The position numbers and the translations under genes were made by a program. From Terriglobales bacterium (GTDB taxonomy: Bacteria > Acidobacteriota > Terriglobia > Terriglobales > Acidobacteriaceae): a DNA stretch of 33,515 nt. The notes below the pieces were generated by a model. It searched no databases, was not told the origin of the DNA, and was given only the letters and a program-made list of their open reading frames with translations. Below, in pieces: positions 23,554 through 31,832 of the stretch (position 1 is its first letter; every line of letters begins with the position of its first letter). The stretch is taken from contig DASYVL010000056.1 in the NCBI GenBank assembly GCA_035937135.1, positions 1 to 33,515 on the forward strand, in the 5' to 3' direction.

Positions 23554-24492
23554 ATGAACAAGATGAAGGTGGGAAGCTTTGCGGTTTTGGCAGCGATTCT
23601 GGCAGCGGCCCAGCCGCTGCCGGCCTGGGCGGTGGAGCGAGCGCTCCCGGTGCGCGAGGCGGTGTTGTACGTCGCGCCGGACGTGACCTCGGCCAAGTTG
23701 GGCAACGTCACCCGAGGACGCGAGCTGGTGATCCTGGAGAAGAGTCCGGGATGGCTACACGTCCTGGCCAGCGTCACCCCGGAGCGCGACGTGAACGGCT
23801 GGGTGCTGAACAAGGGGATTGTGAGCACCTCCACGCCCGATGGTGACCGCATCCTGTTCGGAGAAGCGGCCGATTCGGAGGCCGAAGCCAGCCGCCGCCA
23901 CGGGCGCCGTGACGCTGCCGACGATGCCCTGCGCCTTTACTCCCGCATGGCGGAGTATTTCCCCAGCTCGCTGCTGGCGGGCGAGGCCCTCTTCCGCGCC
24001 GCCGATATCAAGTGGCAGATCGACTACGAGGACGCGAGCACCCGTCCTTCCTCCAAGGAGCGCGACCCCGGCGACCGCCCGCAGATCGACGAAGAAGGCA
24101 TGCGCGAGGTGCGCAAGAAGTTTTCCAACACCAAATGGGCTGACATGGCCGCTTTCCGCATGCTCGACAACAAGCTCTGCGGCGACTGGCTGGCGCAGTC
24201 CAAGTGCCCGGAGATGGAGAGCCAGCTCTACGAGAAGTACGTCAGCGAGCATCCTCAGTCGCCCAAGGCGGCGGAGGCGCTTTACCTGGCGGCGTGGCGG
24301 CAAGCGGCGCTGATCGCGATCTACAAGACCGAGAACAACGCCGGCCGCTCCGCCGGAGCGCGGGCCAAGGCCGTGGCCCTGGCGCAGCGCCTCGTCTCTC
24401 AGTATCCGCAGAGCGATTGGGCGCTGCGCGCGCAGCGCCTCGGATACCTGGTGGAACAGAACATCCCCACCTACGGGAGCGCGTTGGAGTAG
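23554..24492 (+). CDS. Exported protein with bacterial SH3 domain and helical repeat region
   Basis: This 312-residue protein has a signal peptide ('MKVGSFAVLAAILAAAQPLP', starting at residue 4) followed by a bacterial SH3 domain at about 30-95 ('REAVLYVAPDVTSAKLGNVT', 'GRELVILEKSPGWLHVLA', 'VNGWVLNKG'). The remainder is helical with TPR-like or YfiO-like spacing ('EYFPSSLLAGEALFRAADIK', 'SEHPQSPKAAEALYLAAW', 'SQYPQSDWALRAQRLG'). Such proteins sit in the periplasm and often bind peptidoglycan or act as scaffolds. The ATG at 23554 is chosen; a GTG at 23533 would overlap the ilvA stop. It lies 14 bp before uppP, whose product also acts in the envelope. Confidence 0.72.
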   Translation: MNKMKVGSFAVLAAILAAAQPLPAWAVERALPVREAVLYVAPDVTSAKLGNVTRGRELVILEKSPGWLHVLASVTPERDVNGWVLNKGIVSTSTPDGDRILFGEAADSEAEASRRHGRRDAADDALRLYSRMAEYFPSSLLAGEALFRAADIKWQIDYEDASTRPSSKERDPGDRPQIDEEGMREVRKKFSNTKWADMAAFRMLDNKLCGDWLAQSKCPEMESQLYEKYVSEHPQSPKAAEALYLAAWRQAALIAIYKTENNAGRSAGARAKAVALAQRLVSQYPQSDWALRAQRLGYLVEQNIPTYGSALE

Positions 24493-24505
24493 TCGCCGAT
24501 CGAAG

Positions 24506-25384
24506 ATGAACGATTACCTGCTGGCAACCGTGCTGGGGATCATCGAAGGGCTGACCGAGTTCCTGCCCGTCAGCTCGACCGCGCACCTACGCATCGCCGA
24601 GGCGCTCCTGGGCGTGGACCTGCGCAACAGCTACTGGAAGATGTTCACCATCGTCATCCAGTTGGGCGCCATCCTCTGCCTGCCCGTTTATTTCCGCAAA
24701 CGCATCGTGGAGTTTCTGGCGAGCTTTCCCAAGGGCCGGAAGGGCGACCGCACCTGGCTGACGCATCCGCTGTCGCTCACCCTGATTGCCTTCGTGGTGA
24801 CGGCCGGGCCCTCGCTGGCCCTGGTCAAGATCATCGGCAAGCATCTGGAGAGCCTGGTGGTGATGGGAACCGCGCTGGTGGTGGGCGGCGTGATCATGTG
24901 GATCGTGGACGCCGCCTGCGGCGCACCGCGCCCCGGCCGCTCCTTCCGCACCCAGGACATGGAGGAGATGACCCTGCTACAGGCGGTGTGGATCGGGGCC
25001 TGCCAGATCCTCTCCGCCGTCTTCCCCGGAACCTCGCGCTCCATGGCCACCATCGCCGCCGGGCAGGTGGCGGGAATGACGCGGGCCTCGGCGCTGGAGT
25101 TCAGCTTCTTCCTCTCCATGCCCACCATGGCGGCGGCCACGGCGTATTACCTTTACAAATCCGTGGTACCCCATGAGGGGGTGAACCCGCTGGGGGTCAC
25201 GCACATCGACGCCCACGGCTGGGTGCTGCTGGCGATCGGATTCGTGGTGAGCTTCCTGGTCGCCTACGCCTCCGTGGCCTGGTTCATGCGCTGGGTGCGG
25301 ACTCGGGGCTTTGCCCCCTTCGCCGCCTACCGCATCGTTGCCGGCCTTGCGGTACTGGCCTGGGCCATGCACTGGCTGGGCTGA
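24506..25384 (+). CDS. uppP: Undecaprenyl-diphosphate phosphatase
   Basis: This 292-residue BacA/UppP-type inner-membrane phosphatase recycles undecaprenyl diphosphate to the monophosphate carrier used for peptidoglycan and other glycan export; its presence also gives bacitracin tolerance. The N-terminal catalytic motif is 'GIIEGLTEFLPVSSTAHL', with Glu14, Glu18, Ser24 and His27. The second motif 'PGTSRS' is at about residues 174-179. There are about eight hydrophobic segments. It lies 14 bp after the SH3-domain gene, so the two are likely co-transcribed. No palindromic terminator with a T tract is seen downstream. Confidence 0.95.
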   Translation: MNDYLLATVLGIIEGLTEFLPVSSTAHLRIAEALLGVDLRNSYWKMFTIVIQLGAILCLPVYFRKRIVEFLASFPKGRKGDRTWLTHPLSLTLIAFVVTAGPSLALVKIIGKHLESLVVMGTALVVGGVIMWIVDAACGAPRPGRSFRTQDMEEMTLLQAVWIGACQILSAVFPGTSRSMATIAAGQVAGMTRASALEFSFFLSMPTMAAATAYYLYKSVVPHEGVNPLGVTHIDAHGWVLLAIGFVVSFLVAYASVAWFMRWVRTRGFAPFAAYRIVAGLAVLAWAMHWLG

Positions 25385-25425
25385 CCGGGGAGCCCGAAGG
25401 GCACTCCGGGGGGTAGAGATTTTCG

Positions 25426-25453
25426 TTGCCCAGAGCCTCAAATCTGGGATAAT
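25426..25453 (+). promoter_or_regulatory. Candidate sigma-70 type promoter upstream of ftsK
   Basis: TTGCCC at 25426-25431 and GATAAT at 25448-25453 are separated by 16 bp and match the -35 and -10 consensus at four and five of six bases. They lie about 125 bp before the ftsK start, with a double hairpin in between. Confidence 0.35.
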
Positions 25454-25490
25454 CAGCTTGCTCTGGTGTACTTCGGGCACTTTCAGTGAC

Positions 25491-25545
25491 CGGGGCTAAA
25501 GCCCCGTTTCTCTGCTCTGCGGAACGGCACGACTCAAGCCGTGCC
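25491..25545. repeat. Twin-hairpin intergenic element before ftsK
   Basis: Two palindromes occur 19 bp apart: CGGGGCTAAAGCCCCG (25491-25506), and GGCACG/CGTGCC with an 8-base loop (25526-25545). Elements with this paired layout recur in acidobacterial intergenic regions as I recall them. It fills most of the 195-bp gap and would form two hairpins in the ftsK leader. Confidence 0.6.
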
Positions 25546-25579
25546 CTCTCGATTTCGCGGATAGTGCCGATACGCCAAA

Positions 25580-27922
25580 ATGAAGTTTGTCTCGCGCGCA
25601 TTTACCCCCACATCCAACCGCCGGCTGAATGAGCTGGTGGGCTTCCTGCTGTTCGTCTCCGCCATCCTGCTGCTGCTGGCGCTGGCTTCTTATTCGCCGC
25701 TCGATCCCTCGCTGAACACCGCGGCCAGCTCGCCCGCCTCCAGTCCCGCGCGCAACTGGATCGGGGTGACGGGAGCGCTGGCGAGCGATCTGCTGCTGCA
25801 GGCCGCCGGGGTCGCCATCTTCCTGGCGCCGCTCATGATCTGGATGCTGGGGATGCGCTGGTTCCGCTCGCGTCCGGTGGAGGCGCCGCTGGCCAAAGCG
25901 CTGGGAGCGCTGGCGCTGATGGTTTTCCTGCCCGCGCTCTTGGCGCTGCTGCCCTGGCATCTACGCTGGCGGCACGCCGTCCCCATGGAAGGCCTGCTGG
26001 GACGCGTCGTGGGCGACGCGCTCATCCACTACTTCAACATCACCGGGGCCTACATCGTGTGCGCCGCGGTGATCGCCGTCAGTCTGTATCTCTCGACCGC
26101 CTTCTCCTTCGGCGTGCTGCGGCTGTGGCTGGAGACGCGCTTTGCCTTCGCCTTTGCCGCCTGGGACCGTTACCAGGACTGGCGCGCGGCTCGCGCCAAA
26201 GCCAAAGCCCAGCGCGAGCTGGAAAAACGCCGCGGCACCAAGCCCGTAGTGACCACGCAACTGGTGGAAGGCAAGCGCGTACTGGCGGCGCCCCGGGCGG
26301 GCATCGAGCGCGCGGCGGAGGAAGTGGCTGCACCCGCGCCGGCGGAGCGCACGCTCAGCCAGATGATGGTGTCCGCGCCCGAGGTGGGCGCCCGCGCTGA
26401 CAGCGACGTCAAGCGCAAGACGGTGATGCCCAGGATCGCCGGCGGCTACAAGCTGCCCTCGACCTCGCTGCTGCACCGTCCCGACGAGCAGCGCACGGTG
26501 GACGAGGAGGAGCTGCGCATCCTCTCCCAGGTGCTGACCGAGAAGTGCGCCGAGTTCGAGGTCCTCGGGCAGGTGACGCACATCAATCCCGGCCCGGTGG
26601 TGACCACCTTCGAGCTCAAGCCCGAGGCGGGCATCAAGTACAGCCGCATCACCAATCTCTCGGACGACCTGTGCCTGGCCCTGCGAGCGGAGAGCATCCT
26701 CATCGAGCGCATGGCGGGCAAGTCCACGGTGGGCATCCAGGTGCCCAACCGCGAGCGCGAGACCATCTGGCTGCGCGAGGTGATCGAGGCGCAGGAGTTC
26801 ATGTCGTCCAAGTCCAAGCTGACGCTGGCCATGGGCAAGGACATCAACGGGCGCATCGTGACCGCCGACCTGGCCACCATGCCCCACCTGCTGATCGCGG
26901 GCTCCACCGGTTCCGGGAAGAGCGTGACCATCAACGCCATGATCATGTCCATGCTCTACAAGGCCACGCCGGAGCAGGTGCGCCTGATCCTGGTGGACCC
27001 CAAGCGGCTGGAGCTGGGCATCTATGAAGGGCTGCCGCACCTGTACACGCCCATCATCACCGAGCCCAAGCTGGCAGCCTACGCGCTGCGCAACGCGGTG
27101 CGCGAGATGGAGCGCCGCCTGAAGTGCCTGGCGGAGAAGAGCGTGCGCAACATCGACCAGTACAACAAGCTGTTCGACGACGACCACACTCCCAGCCTGT
27201 TCGCGGCGAGCGAGACCGAGCACAAACCGCTGCCCTACATCGTCATCATCATCGACGAGCTGGCCGACCTGATCATGCTCGACCGGACGAACGTCGAGGA
27301 ATCCATCACCCGGCTGGCGCAGATGGCGCGCGCCGTCGGCATCCACCTGGTGCTGGCCACGCAGCGGCCGTCGGTGGACGTGATCACCGGACTCATCAAG
27401 GCCAACTTCCCCGCGCGCGTCTCCTTCCGCGTGGCCACCAAGGTGGATTCGCGCACCATCCTGGACGCCAACGGCGCCGAGTCGCTACTGGGCCGCGGCG
27501 ACATGCTTTACCTGCCCTCGGGCTCGGCGCGCGTCAACCGCGTCCACGCTCCCTACGTCACGGAGAAGGAGATCAGCGCGCTGGTGGAGTTCTGGCGCCA
27601 GCAGGCCCCGGCGCAGTACGACGACAAGTTCCTGCAGCCGCCCAAGGACGAGAACGGACGTCCAGAGGGCGGCAGCCTCGCCGATGGCGAAGAGGGCGAG
27701 CACGACGAGCTCTACGAAGACGCGGTGCGCCTGGTCATCGAGTTTGGCAAGGCCTCCACTTCCCTCTTGCAGCGCCGCCTGCGCATCGGCTATGGCCGCG
27801 CCGCTCACCTCATCGACCTGATGGAGCACGACGGCATCGTCGGGCGCCCCGACGGCCCCAAGCCCCGCGAACTCCTCAAGAAGCCCGACTGGATCACCGA
27901 AGTCGAAGAAACCCTGCGCTAG
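25580..27922 (+). CDS. ftsK: DNA translocase FtsK/SpoIIIE
   Basis: This 780-residue divisome-linked translocase pumps DNA during chromosome segregation and dimer resolution. The N-terminal membrane domain (about residues 18-190) has four or five hydrophobic segments, and a short linker of about 100 residues follows. The motor domain has Walker A 'GSTGSGKS' at residues 441-448 and Walker B 'YIVIIIDELADL' with Asp559; 'LATQRPSVDVITGLIKANFP' is a strong family signature. The C-terminal gamma domain (about 710-775, 'STSLLQRRLRIGYGRAAHLI') should read KOPS-type polar DNA motifs. The linker is shorter than in E. coli, as in many non-enteric homologues. ATG 'MKFVSRAF' is used. It appears to be a single-gene unit. 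Confidence 0.96.
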   Translation: MKFVSRAFTPTSNRRLNELVGFLLFVSAILLLLALASYSPLDPSLNTAASSPASSPARNWIGVTGALASDLLLQAAGVAIFLAPLMIWMLGMRWFRSRPVEAPLAKALGALALMVFLPALLALLPWHLRWRHAVPMEGLLGRVVGDALIHYFNITGAYIVCAAVIAVSLYLSTAFSFGVLRLWLETRFAFAFAAWDRYQDWRAARAKAKAQRELEKRRGTKPVVTTQLVEGKRVLAAPRAGIERAAEEVAAPAPAERTLSQMMVSAPEVGARADSDVKRKTVMPRIAGGYKLPSTSLLHRPDEQRTVDEEELRILSQVLTEKCAEFEVLGQVTHINPGPVVTTFELKPEAGIKYSRITNLSDDLCLALRAESILIERMAGKSTVGIQVPNRERETIWLREVIEAQEFMSSKSKLTLAMGKDINGRIVTADLATMPHLLIAGSTGSGKSVTINAMIMSMLYKATPEQVRLILVDPKRLELGIYEGLPHLYTPIITEPKLAAYALRNAVREMERRLKCLAEKSVRNIDQYNKLFDDDHTPSLFAASETEHKPLPYIVIIIDELADLIMLDRTNVEESITRLAQMARAVGIHLVLATQRPSVDVITGLIKANFPARVSFRVATKVDSRTILDANGAESLLGRGDMLYLPSGSARVNRVHAPYVTEKEISALVEFWRQQAPAQYDDKFLQPPKDENGRPEGGSLADGEEGEHDELYEDAVRLVIEFGKASTSLLQRRLRIGYGRAAHLIDLMEHDGIVGRPDGPKPRELLKKPDWITEVEETLR

Positions 27923-27990
27923 GGCGGCTTCAGCCCCGGGACCAGCGATTCCCCGGTGGGGAAGCGCGGCCCTTCGCGAGCGGTGGAAGA

Positions 27991-28115
27991 GCGGCCCTTT
28001 AGGGCCGCGTCTCGGCGCCCCCAGAGAGCGGCTCTAGCCACGGCGAGCGGAGTGCGATAGACCCAGCCCGCCTCGCGGGCGCCATTTGAGTTAGCCCAGG
28101 CCGTAAGGCCTCGGG
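27991..28115. repeat. Cluster of short palindromes downstream of ftsK
   Basis: Three perfect hairpins lie close together: GCGGCCCTTTAGGGCCGC (27991-28008), GCCCGC/GCGGGC with loop CTC (28066-28080), and AGGCC/GGCCT with loop GTAA (28098-28111). The region 27923-28200 contains no gene that I can recognise. The first hairpin could serve as an ftsK terminator, although there is no T tract. Confidence 0.6.
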
Positions 28116-28159
28116 TAGGCAAGACTAAAGACTCCCTCCGCGCTGCCAGAGCTCGCCCT

Positions 28160-28205
28160 GCCTTAGCCGAGCGAAGCTCTCCCTGAGCGTAGTCGAAGGG
28201 GCAGT
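28160..28205. repeat. Dispersed intergenic repeat, copy joined to a gene remnant
   Basis: AGCCGAGCGAAGCTCTCCCTGAGCGTAGTCGAAGGGGCAG is a copy of the CTGAGCG/CGAAGGG repeat family and directly abuts the open frame at 28201. Confidence 0.55.
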
Positions 28206-28446
28206 CAACCTCCTCCGCGCCATCGCCGGCCACCACGTCGCCGAGCGTCGCGCCGCCCTCCTGCTCTACGGCCTTCAGATCGCCGTTTCCAATGTCGCCA
28301 ATGTCCGCCTCCAGCTCTACAGCACGGACCCCTTTGCCCTCACCGACTCCGAGCCCATCCCCGACCTCAACCCTCTCGCCCGCCCCTCTGCCTGGCTCGG
28401 CGAAATCCCCGCCCAGGAGGAACAGGCCGCTTCGGCCGCCTTGTGA
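28201..28446 (+). pseudogene. 5'-truncated remnant of a small hypothetical gene
   Basis: The frame reads 'NLLRAIAGHHVAERRAALLL', then 'YGLQIAVSNVANVRLQLYS', and ends in an Ala-rich tail at TGA 28444-28446. The 'RAALLLYGLQIA' helix is the C-terminal signature of a hypothetical protein family that I recall from Acidobacteriota, whose members begin with a Cys/His-rich zinc-binding segment. Here no start codon precedes it: the frame runs back through the repeat copy at 28160-28205 to a stop at 28126. The N-terminal half has therefore been lost or replaced by the repeat. Identification of the family is from memory and moderately uncertain; that the gene is broken is clear. Confidence 0.5.
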
Positions 28447-28464
28447 GCCAAACCCGAGGTCCCT

Positions 28465-28560
28465 CCCTTCGGCTGCGCTCAGGGCAGGCTTTTCGCGCTC
28501 CTTCCCCTGCCTAGGGCGGGCTCGGTCGCGCTCCCTCGGGATGACAAGACTTGAAGGGAA
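28465..28560. repeat. Dispersed intergenic repeat, degenerate copy
   Basis: CCCTTCGGCTGCGCTCAGGGCAGG and, about 55 bp on, CGGTCGCGCTCCCTCGGGATGACAAG belong to the CGCTCAGG/GGATGACA repeat family, apparently as two partial units. Nothing else is recognisable between 28447 and 28620. Confidence 0.5.
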
Positions 28561-28620
28561 GGTAAGGAGAAAGCAAGAAGGAAAGAATGGAAAAGCGAGC
28601 AGCCAGCAGCTATCTGGCTC

Positions 28621-29838
28621 TTAGCTCTTCAGCCCGCGCAGGGCGACGCCCGCCAGGCCGGCCACCGCGAGGATCATCGCGGTCCACAGCACGGCGGGAT
28701 GCTGGTCCGTCCAGGGACGCTCGTCGGGGCGCCCGGTGTAGGCGAAGTTGTGGGTGCCGGGGTCGAGTTCTGCGCGCACCGCATCTTCCGGCTCCTGGAG
28801 GAGCTTGGCGTAGTCGTAGAGGGGCGCGGCCAGGTGGTCGTCGCCGTAGTAGAGGCGCAGGGTTGAATTGCCGCGCGGATCGAAGTAGACGCGGCGCTCC
28901 ATGGAAAACACCTGCACGCCCAGGATGTGCAAGGGCGGGTCGTCGCCGTTCGCCACCGTGAGCTTGTAGCGGGGAGAATGGATGCCGCCGAGAGAGAGCG
29001 CCAGATCTTCCGAATCCACGGTGCGGCCGAAGCGCGTCATGCGGATGCGGTGGATCTCGCCGCGGCCCACCATGTCGTTGTGGGCGAGCACTTGAACGTC
29101 GCGCCGGAAGTTCACGTCGGCCGGGTCCACCAGCAGCACGACGCGGTCCACAGGCACGTCGGCGAGGGCGTCCCAGGTAAGCAGGGTGCTCTTCCCTACT
29201 TGCTCGATCTTCAGATTCACGTCGAGCGGCGTCCACTGCGCTTTTTGCTCTTCGATGTCGGCGACGGTTGCGCCCAGGACCTCATCCGGCGTCACCGCGC
29301 CCTCGATGTGGATGTGCAGGTAGCGGAAGCGGGAGCGCGGCAGCTTCAGGGTGGAGTTCGAGCCGAGAAACTCGCGCGCGAAATTGTAGAGCGTGTAGGT
29401 GCCGAGCCGCGTGACCGGCGGTTTGGCGAGGTCGTCGCGCCCCTCGACCGTGGCGTGAGCGATGAAGTCCCGCGTGCCCAGGCTCAGCCGCACCTGGTCG
29501 TACTCGGCGACGGCGGAGACGTCGAGCACGAAGTCCGTCGCGCCCCGGACCGTGCCCAGTTGCAGCACTTTGACCTCGGTCTTATGCGTGCTGGAGCTGC
29601 CTTCTTTGACCACCATCGCATATGGAATCTCGGCCCCCGAGGCGGTCACCAGGCGCAGGTCGCCCAGGCTGGTGCTGCCCTTGTCCCACAACTCCGGGTC
29701 CACCACCGGGTAGTTCTGGCGGTCGGGATGAGTGATGCGCACCTCGCGCACGTTGGAGAAGTACGCCGGATTCAGGTCGGAAGCTGTGGCGGCGGTGGAA
29801 AGAAACGCAAGCAGAAGCGCGAGCCGTGACTTCCTCAT
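28621..29838 (-). CDS. DUF3999-type exported membrane-anchored protein
   Basis: This 405-residue protein has a signal peptide ('MRKSRLALLLAFLSTAATAS'), a long beta-rich region and a single C-terminal transmembrane helix (about residues 380-398, 'AVLWTAMILAVAGLAGVALR') followed by a short positive tail. This layout, with 'PVVDPELWDKGSTSLGDLRL' near the start and 'ALLYG/LYYGDD'-like text near the end, fits the DUF3999 family. The ATG at 29838 overlaps the stop of the upstream DUF2339 gene (ATGA) and has GGAG upstream, so the two are translationally coupled. DUF3999 and DUF2339 are often neighbours. The function is not known; it should face the periplasm, anchored in the inner membrane. Confidence 0.78.
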   Translation of the reverse strand: MRKSRLALLLAFLSTAATASDLNPAYFSNVREVRITHPDRQNYPVVDPELWDKGSTSLGDLRLVTASGAEIPYAMVVKEGSSSTHKTEVKVLQLGTVRGATDFVLDVSAVAEYDQVRLSLGTRDFIAHATVEGRDDLAKPPVTRLGTYTLYNFAREFLGSNSTLKLPRSRFRYLHIHIEGAVTPDEVLGATVADIEEQKAQWTPLDVNLKIEQVGKSTLLTWDALADVPVDRVVLLVDPADVNFRRDVQVLAHNDMVGRGEIHRIRMTRFGRTVDSEDLALSLGGIHSPRYKLTVANGDDPPLHILGVQVFSMERRVYFDPRGNSTLRLYYGDDHLAAPLYDYAKLLQEPEDAVRAELDPGTHNFAYTGRPDERPWTDQHPAVLWTAMILAVAGLAGVALRGLKS

Positions 29839-31679
29839 ACCGGCTCCTTTCCCTTGCTGCCGGAGAGCTTCAGCCAGTCCTTCTGATAGACGAACGAGAC
29901 CCCCAGCAGCAGCACACCCAGGATGATGAAGCTCAGGATGCGGTAGCCCTTCTCCAGCTCCGAGACATCGTAGACGAAGACCTTGACTACAGTCATCGCG
30001 ATGAGGATGAGCGCCTGCCAGCGCAGGAAGGCGGAGCGCTTCCGGAAGCCCACCAGCAGCAGCCCGGCGCCGTAGACCATCCACAGAGCGGAGTAGGTGA
30101 AGTCACGCGCCAGGCGCAGGTTGTGGATCTCTACCCAGAGGCCGCTGGTCATCTTCTGCGAGAAGAAGTCGGAAATCTCGGCGGTCAGCGCGACCAGGGC
30201 CAGCAGGTTGATAGCGACCACGGGAATCGCCGACCACAGGCGGTTGGCGCCGCGCTTTTGCGCGTGCCACACCAACCCGGCGAGCACCGCGATGGCCACG
30301 CCGTAGGTGGCCATGCGGGCATTGAAGAAGAGCAGGACCGTATAGAAGTTGTCGAAGAACAGCAGCCTGATCACGCCCAGTCCCAGGGCGGCGATGGCGA
30401 GGTCGCGGAGGAAGTCGGTTTCCGTTCGGTCGGCGATCCACAGCAGCACGCCTGCTTCGATGAACCATCCGATGGTGACCCAGTGCGTCTCCATGCGCAT
30501 CGGGATGGCGACGGCGAGGAAGCCGGTGGCCAAAGCGACATGCAACAGCGGCAGGATGTGGGGACGCGGCTTCTCCGGCGTGCCCGCCTTGTAGAGCCCC
30601 TTCAGGCGCTGGAAGAGCACCAGATACACCACCGCCAGGCCCACCGAAATCCAGGCGATGGCGTGGCGGTTCACCCCTTCGAGCATGTCCCAGATCTGGA
30701 GGAAGTAGGCGGCCGCGTTGGCCAGCGCCAAGATCACCAGGACAGGAAGGAATTCGGCCGCGGGCTTGGAGGTATCGGCGATGGCGCGCGGCGCCCGCGT
30801 CAGCGGCACCATGGCGAACAGCACGAAAAACACGGTGGCGAAGGCGAAGGTAAGCCGCAACTGGTCGTCCTGGTGGTAAAAGGTGCCGTACCAGCCGACG
30901 TAGAGGATCAGCGTGCCGACGAAACTCCCGATCAGCAGCCGCCGCCAGGGCTTCACCGCGGTCAGCACCAGCGCACCCAGGTCCAGCACCGCCACGTATG
31001 CGAAGAGCTCCAGCTCGCGGTTCTGGCCGGTGGAAAGCAGCAGCGGAGTGGTAAAGCCGCCGGCGATGGCGTACGCAGCGAGGAGCTCAGCGTCCTGCCG
31101 CAAGGCCAGCGTGGCCGTGGCCGCGGTCACCATGGCCATGGCGAAGAAGGCGGCGCCACCAGGAATCAGGTGATAGGTCTGAAATGCCGCCCACAAAGAG
31201 AGGTAAAGGGCGCTGATGCCCACAGCCTTCAGCGAAAAGGAAAAGATGCGATAGCCCCGCTTGCGAAAGACCTCGCTCCAAACAATGACGCCGATTCCGA
31301 TCAAGAGCCAAAGCGAAATGCGTCCCGCCGCGCCGAGCTTGTCGTTTTCGACTTCCCACTTGAGGAAGTAGAAGCCGCCGAAAAACATAGCGGCGATGCC
31401 GATACGGTTCAGCCAGTGGGCGCCGATGCGGGATTCCAGGTTTTCCTTGGGCGCGGCAGCCACAGGAGCAAGCGCCGGAGTTGCGCGTGCTACGGCCGCC
31501 TGCGGCACGGCAAACGCAGGAACAGGCGCGGCGGGAGGCGCAGCGATGCTGGGCGCCGGCGCGGCCAGCACCGGCTTCAGCGGCTCCAGCCCGGCCTGCT
31601 GCTCCAGGCGATAGACGCGCTGGGTCAGCGCCGCCAGCCGCTGTTTGAGCTCCTCCAACTCATTGTGCTCCGGACTCAT
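29835..31679 (-). CDS. DUF2339-type polytopic membrane protein
   Basis: This 614-residue protein begins with a short cytoplasmic coiled coil ('ELEELKQRLAALTQRVYRLE', residues 7-26) and an Ala/Pro-rich linker to about residue 85. It then has roughly 15 or more hydrophobic segments. 'ESRIGAHWLNRIGIAAMFFG' at the first membrane helix is the family signature of DUF2339 proteins, as is 'GVLLLGVSFVYQKDW' at the C terminus. It ends 'SGSKGKEPV'. The ATG at 31679 begins 'MSPEHNELEELK'. It lies upstream of, and overlaps, the DUF3999 gene. The family has no established activity. A multispan protein paired with an exported anchored partner suggests an envelope complex, which is inference. Confidence 0.85.
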   Translation of the reverse strand: MSPEHNELEELKQRLAALTQRVYRLEQQAGLEPLKPVLAAPAPSIAAPPAAPVPAFAVPQAAVARATPALAPVAAAPKENLESRIGAHWLNRIGIAAMFFGGFYFLKWEVENDKLGAAGRISLWLLIGIGVIVWSEVFRKRGYRIFSFSLKAVGISALYLSLWAAFQTYHLIPGGAAFFAMAMVTAATATLALRQDAELLAAYAIAGGFTTPLLLSTGQNRELELFAYVAVLDLGALVLTAVKPWRRLLIGSFVGTLILYVGWYGTFYHQDDQLRLTFAFATVFFVLFAMVPLTRAPRAIADTSKPAAEFLPVLVILALANAAAYFLQIWDMLEGVNRHAIAWISVGLAVVYLVLFQRLKGLYKAGTPEKPRPHILPLLHVALATGFLAVAIPMRMETHWVTIGWFIEAGVLLWIADRTETDFLRDLAIAALGLGVIRLLFFDNFYTVLLFFNARMATYGVAIAVLAGLVWHAQKRGANRLWSAIPVVAINLLALVALTAEISDFFSQKMTSGLWVEIHNLRLARDFTYSALWMVYGAGLLLVGFRKRSAFLRWQALILIAMTVVKVFVYDVSELEKGYRILSFIILGVLLLGVSFVYQKDWLKLSGSKGKEPV

Positions 31680-31832
31680 GGGCCGTTACGTTACTGCATC
31701 CTCCGGTCCGTGCCAACCGGATTCTGCCCGCGCTGGTCAGAAAGCCATCCTCGGTCGGGTTCAAGAAGAGGTGGTGCGCGCTTTTGCCAAAGCCTTCGAT
31801 CTCGGGCATGCTGGGCGCGCGGAGGACCTCAG

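Noticed and set aside
27991-28111. CRISPR-like array of palindromes after ftsK
   Set aside because: The three hairpins differ in sequence and spacing; there is no repeated unit with regular spacers and no cas gene in the window.
31660-31809. Small minus-strand frame 'MPEIEGFGKSAHHLFLNP' between the GGDEF and DUF2339 genes
   Set aside because: It is 49 codons with no ribosome site and no confident family; it overlaps the DUF2339 start. The gap 31680-31832 otherwise shows nothing I can identify.
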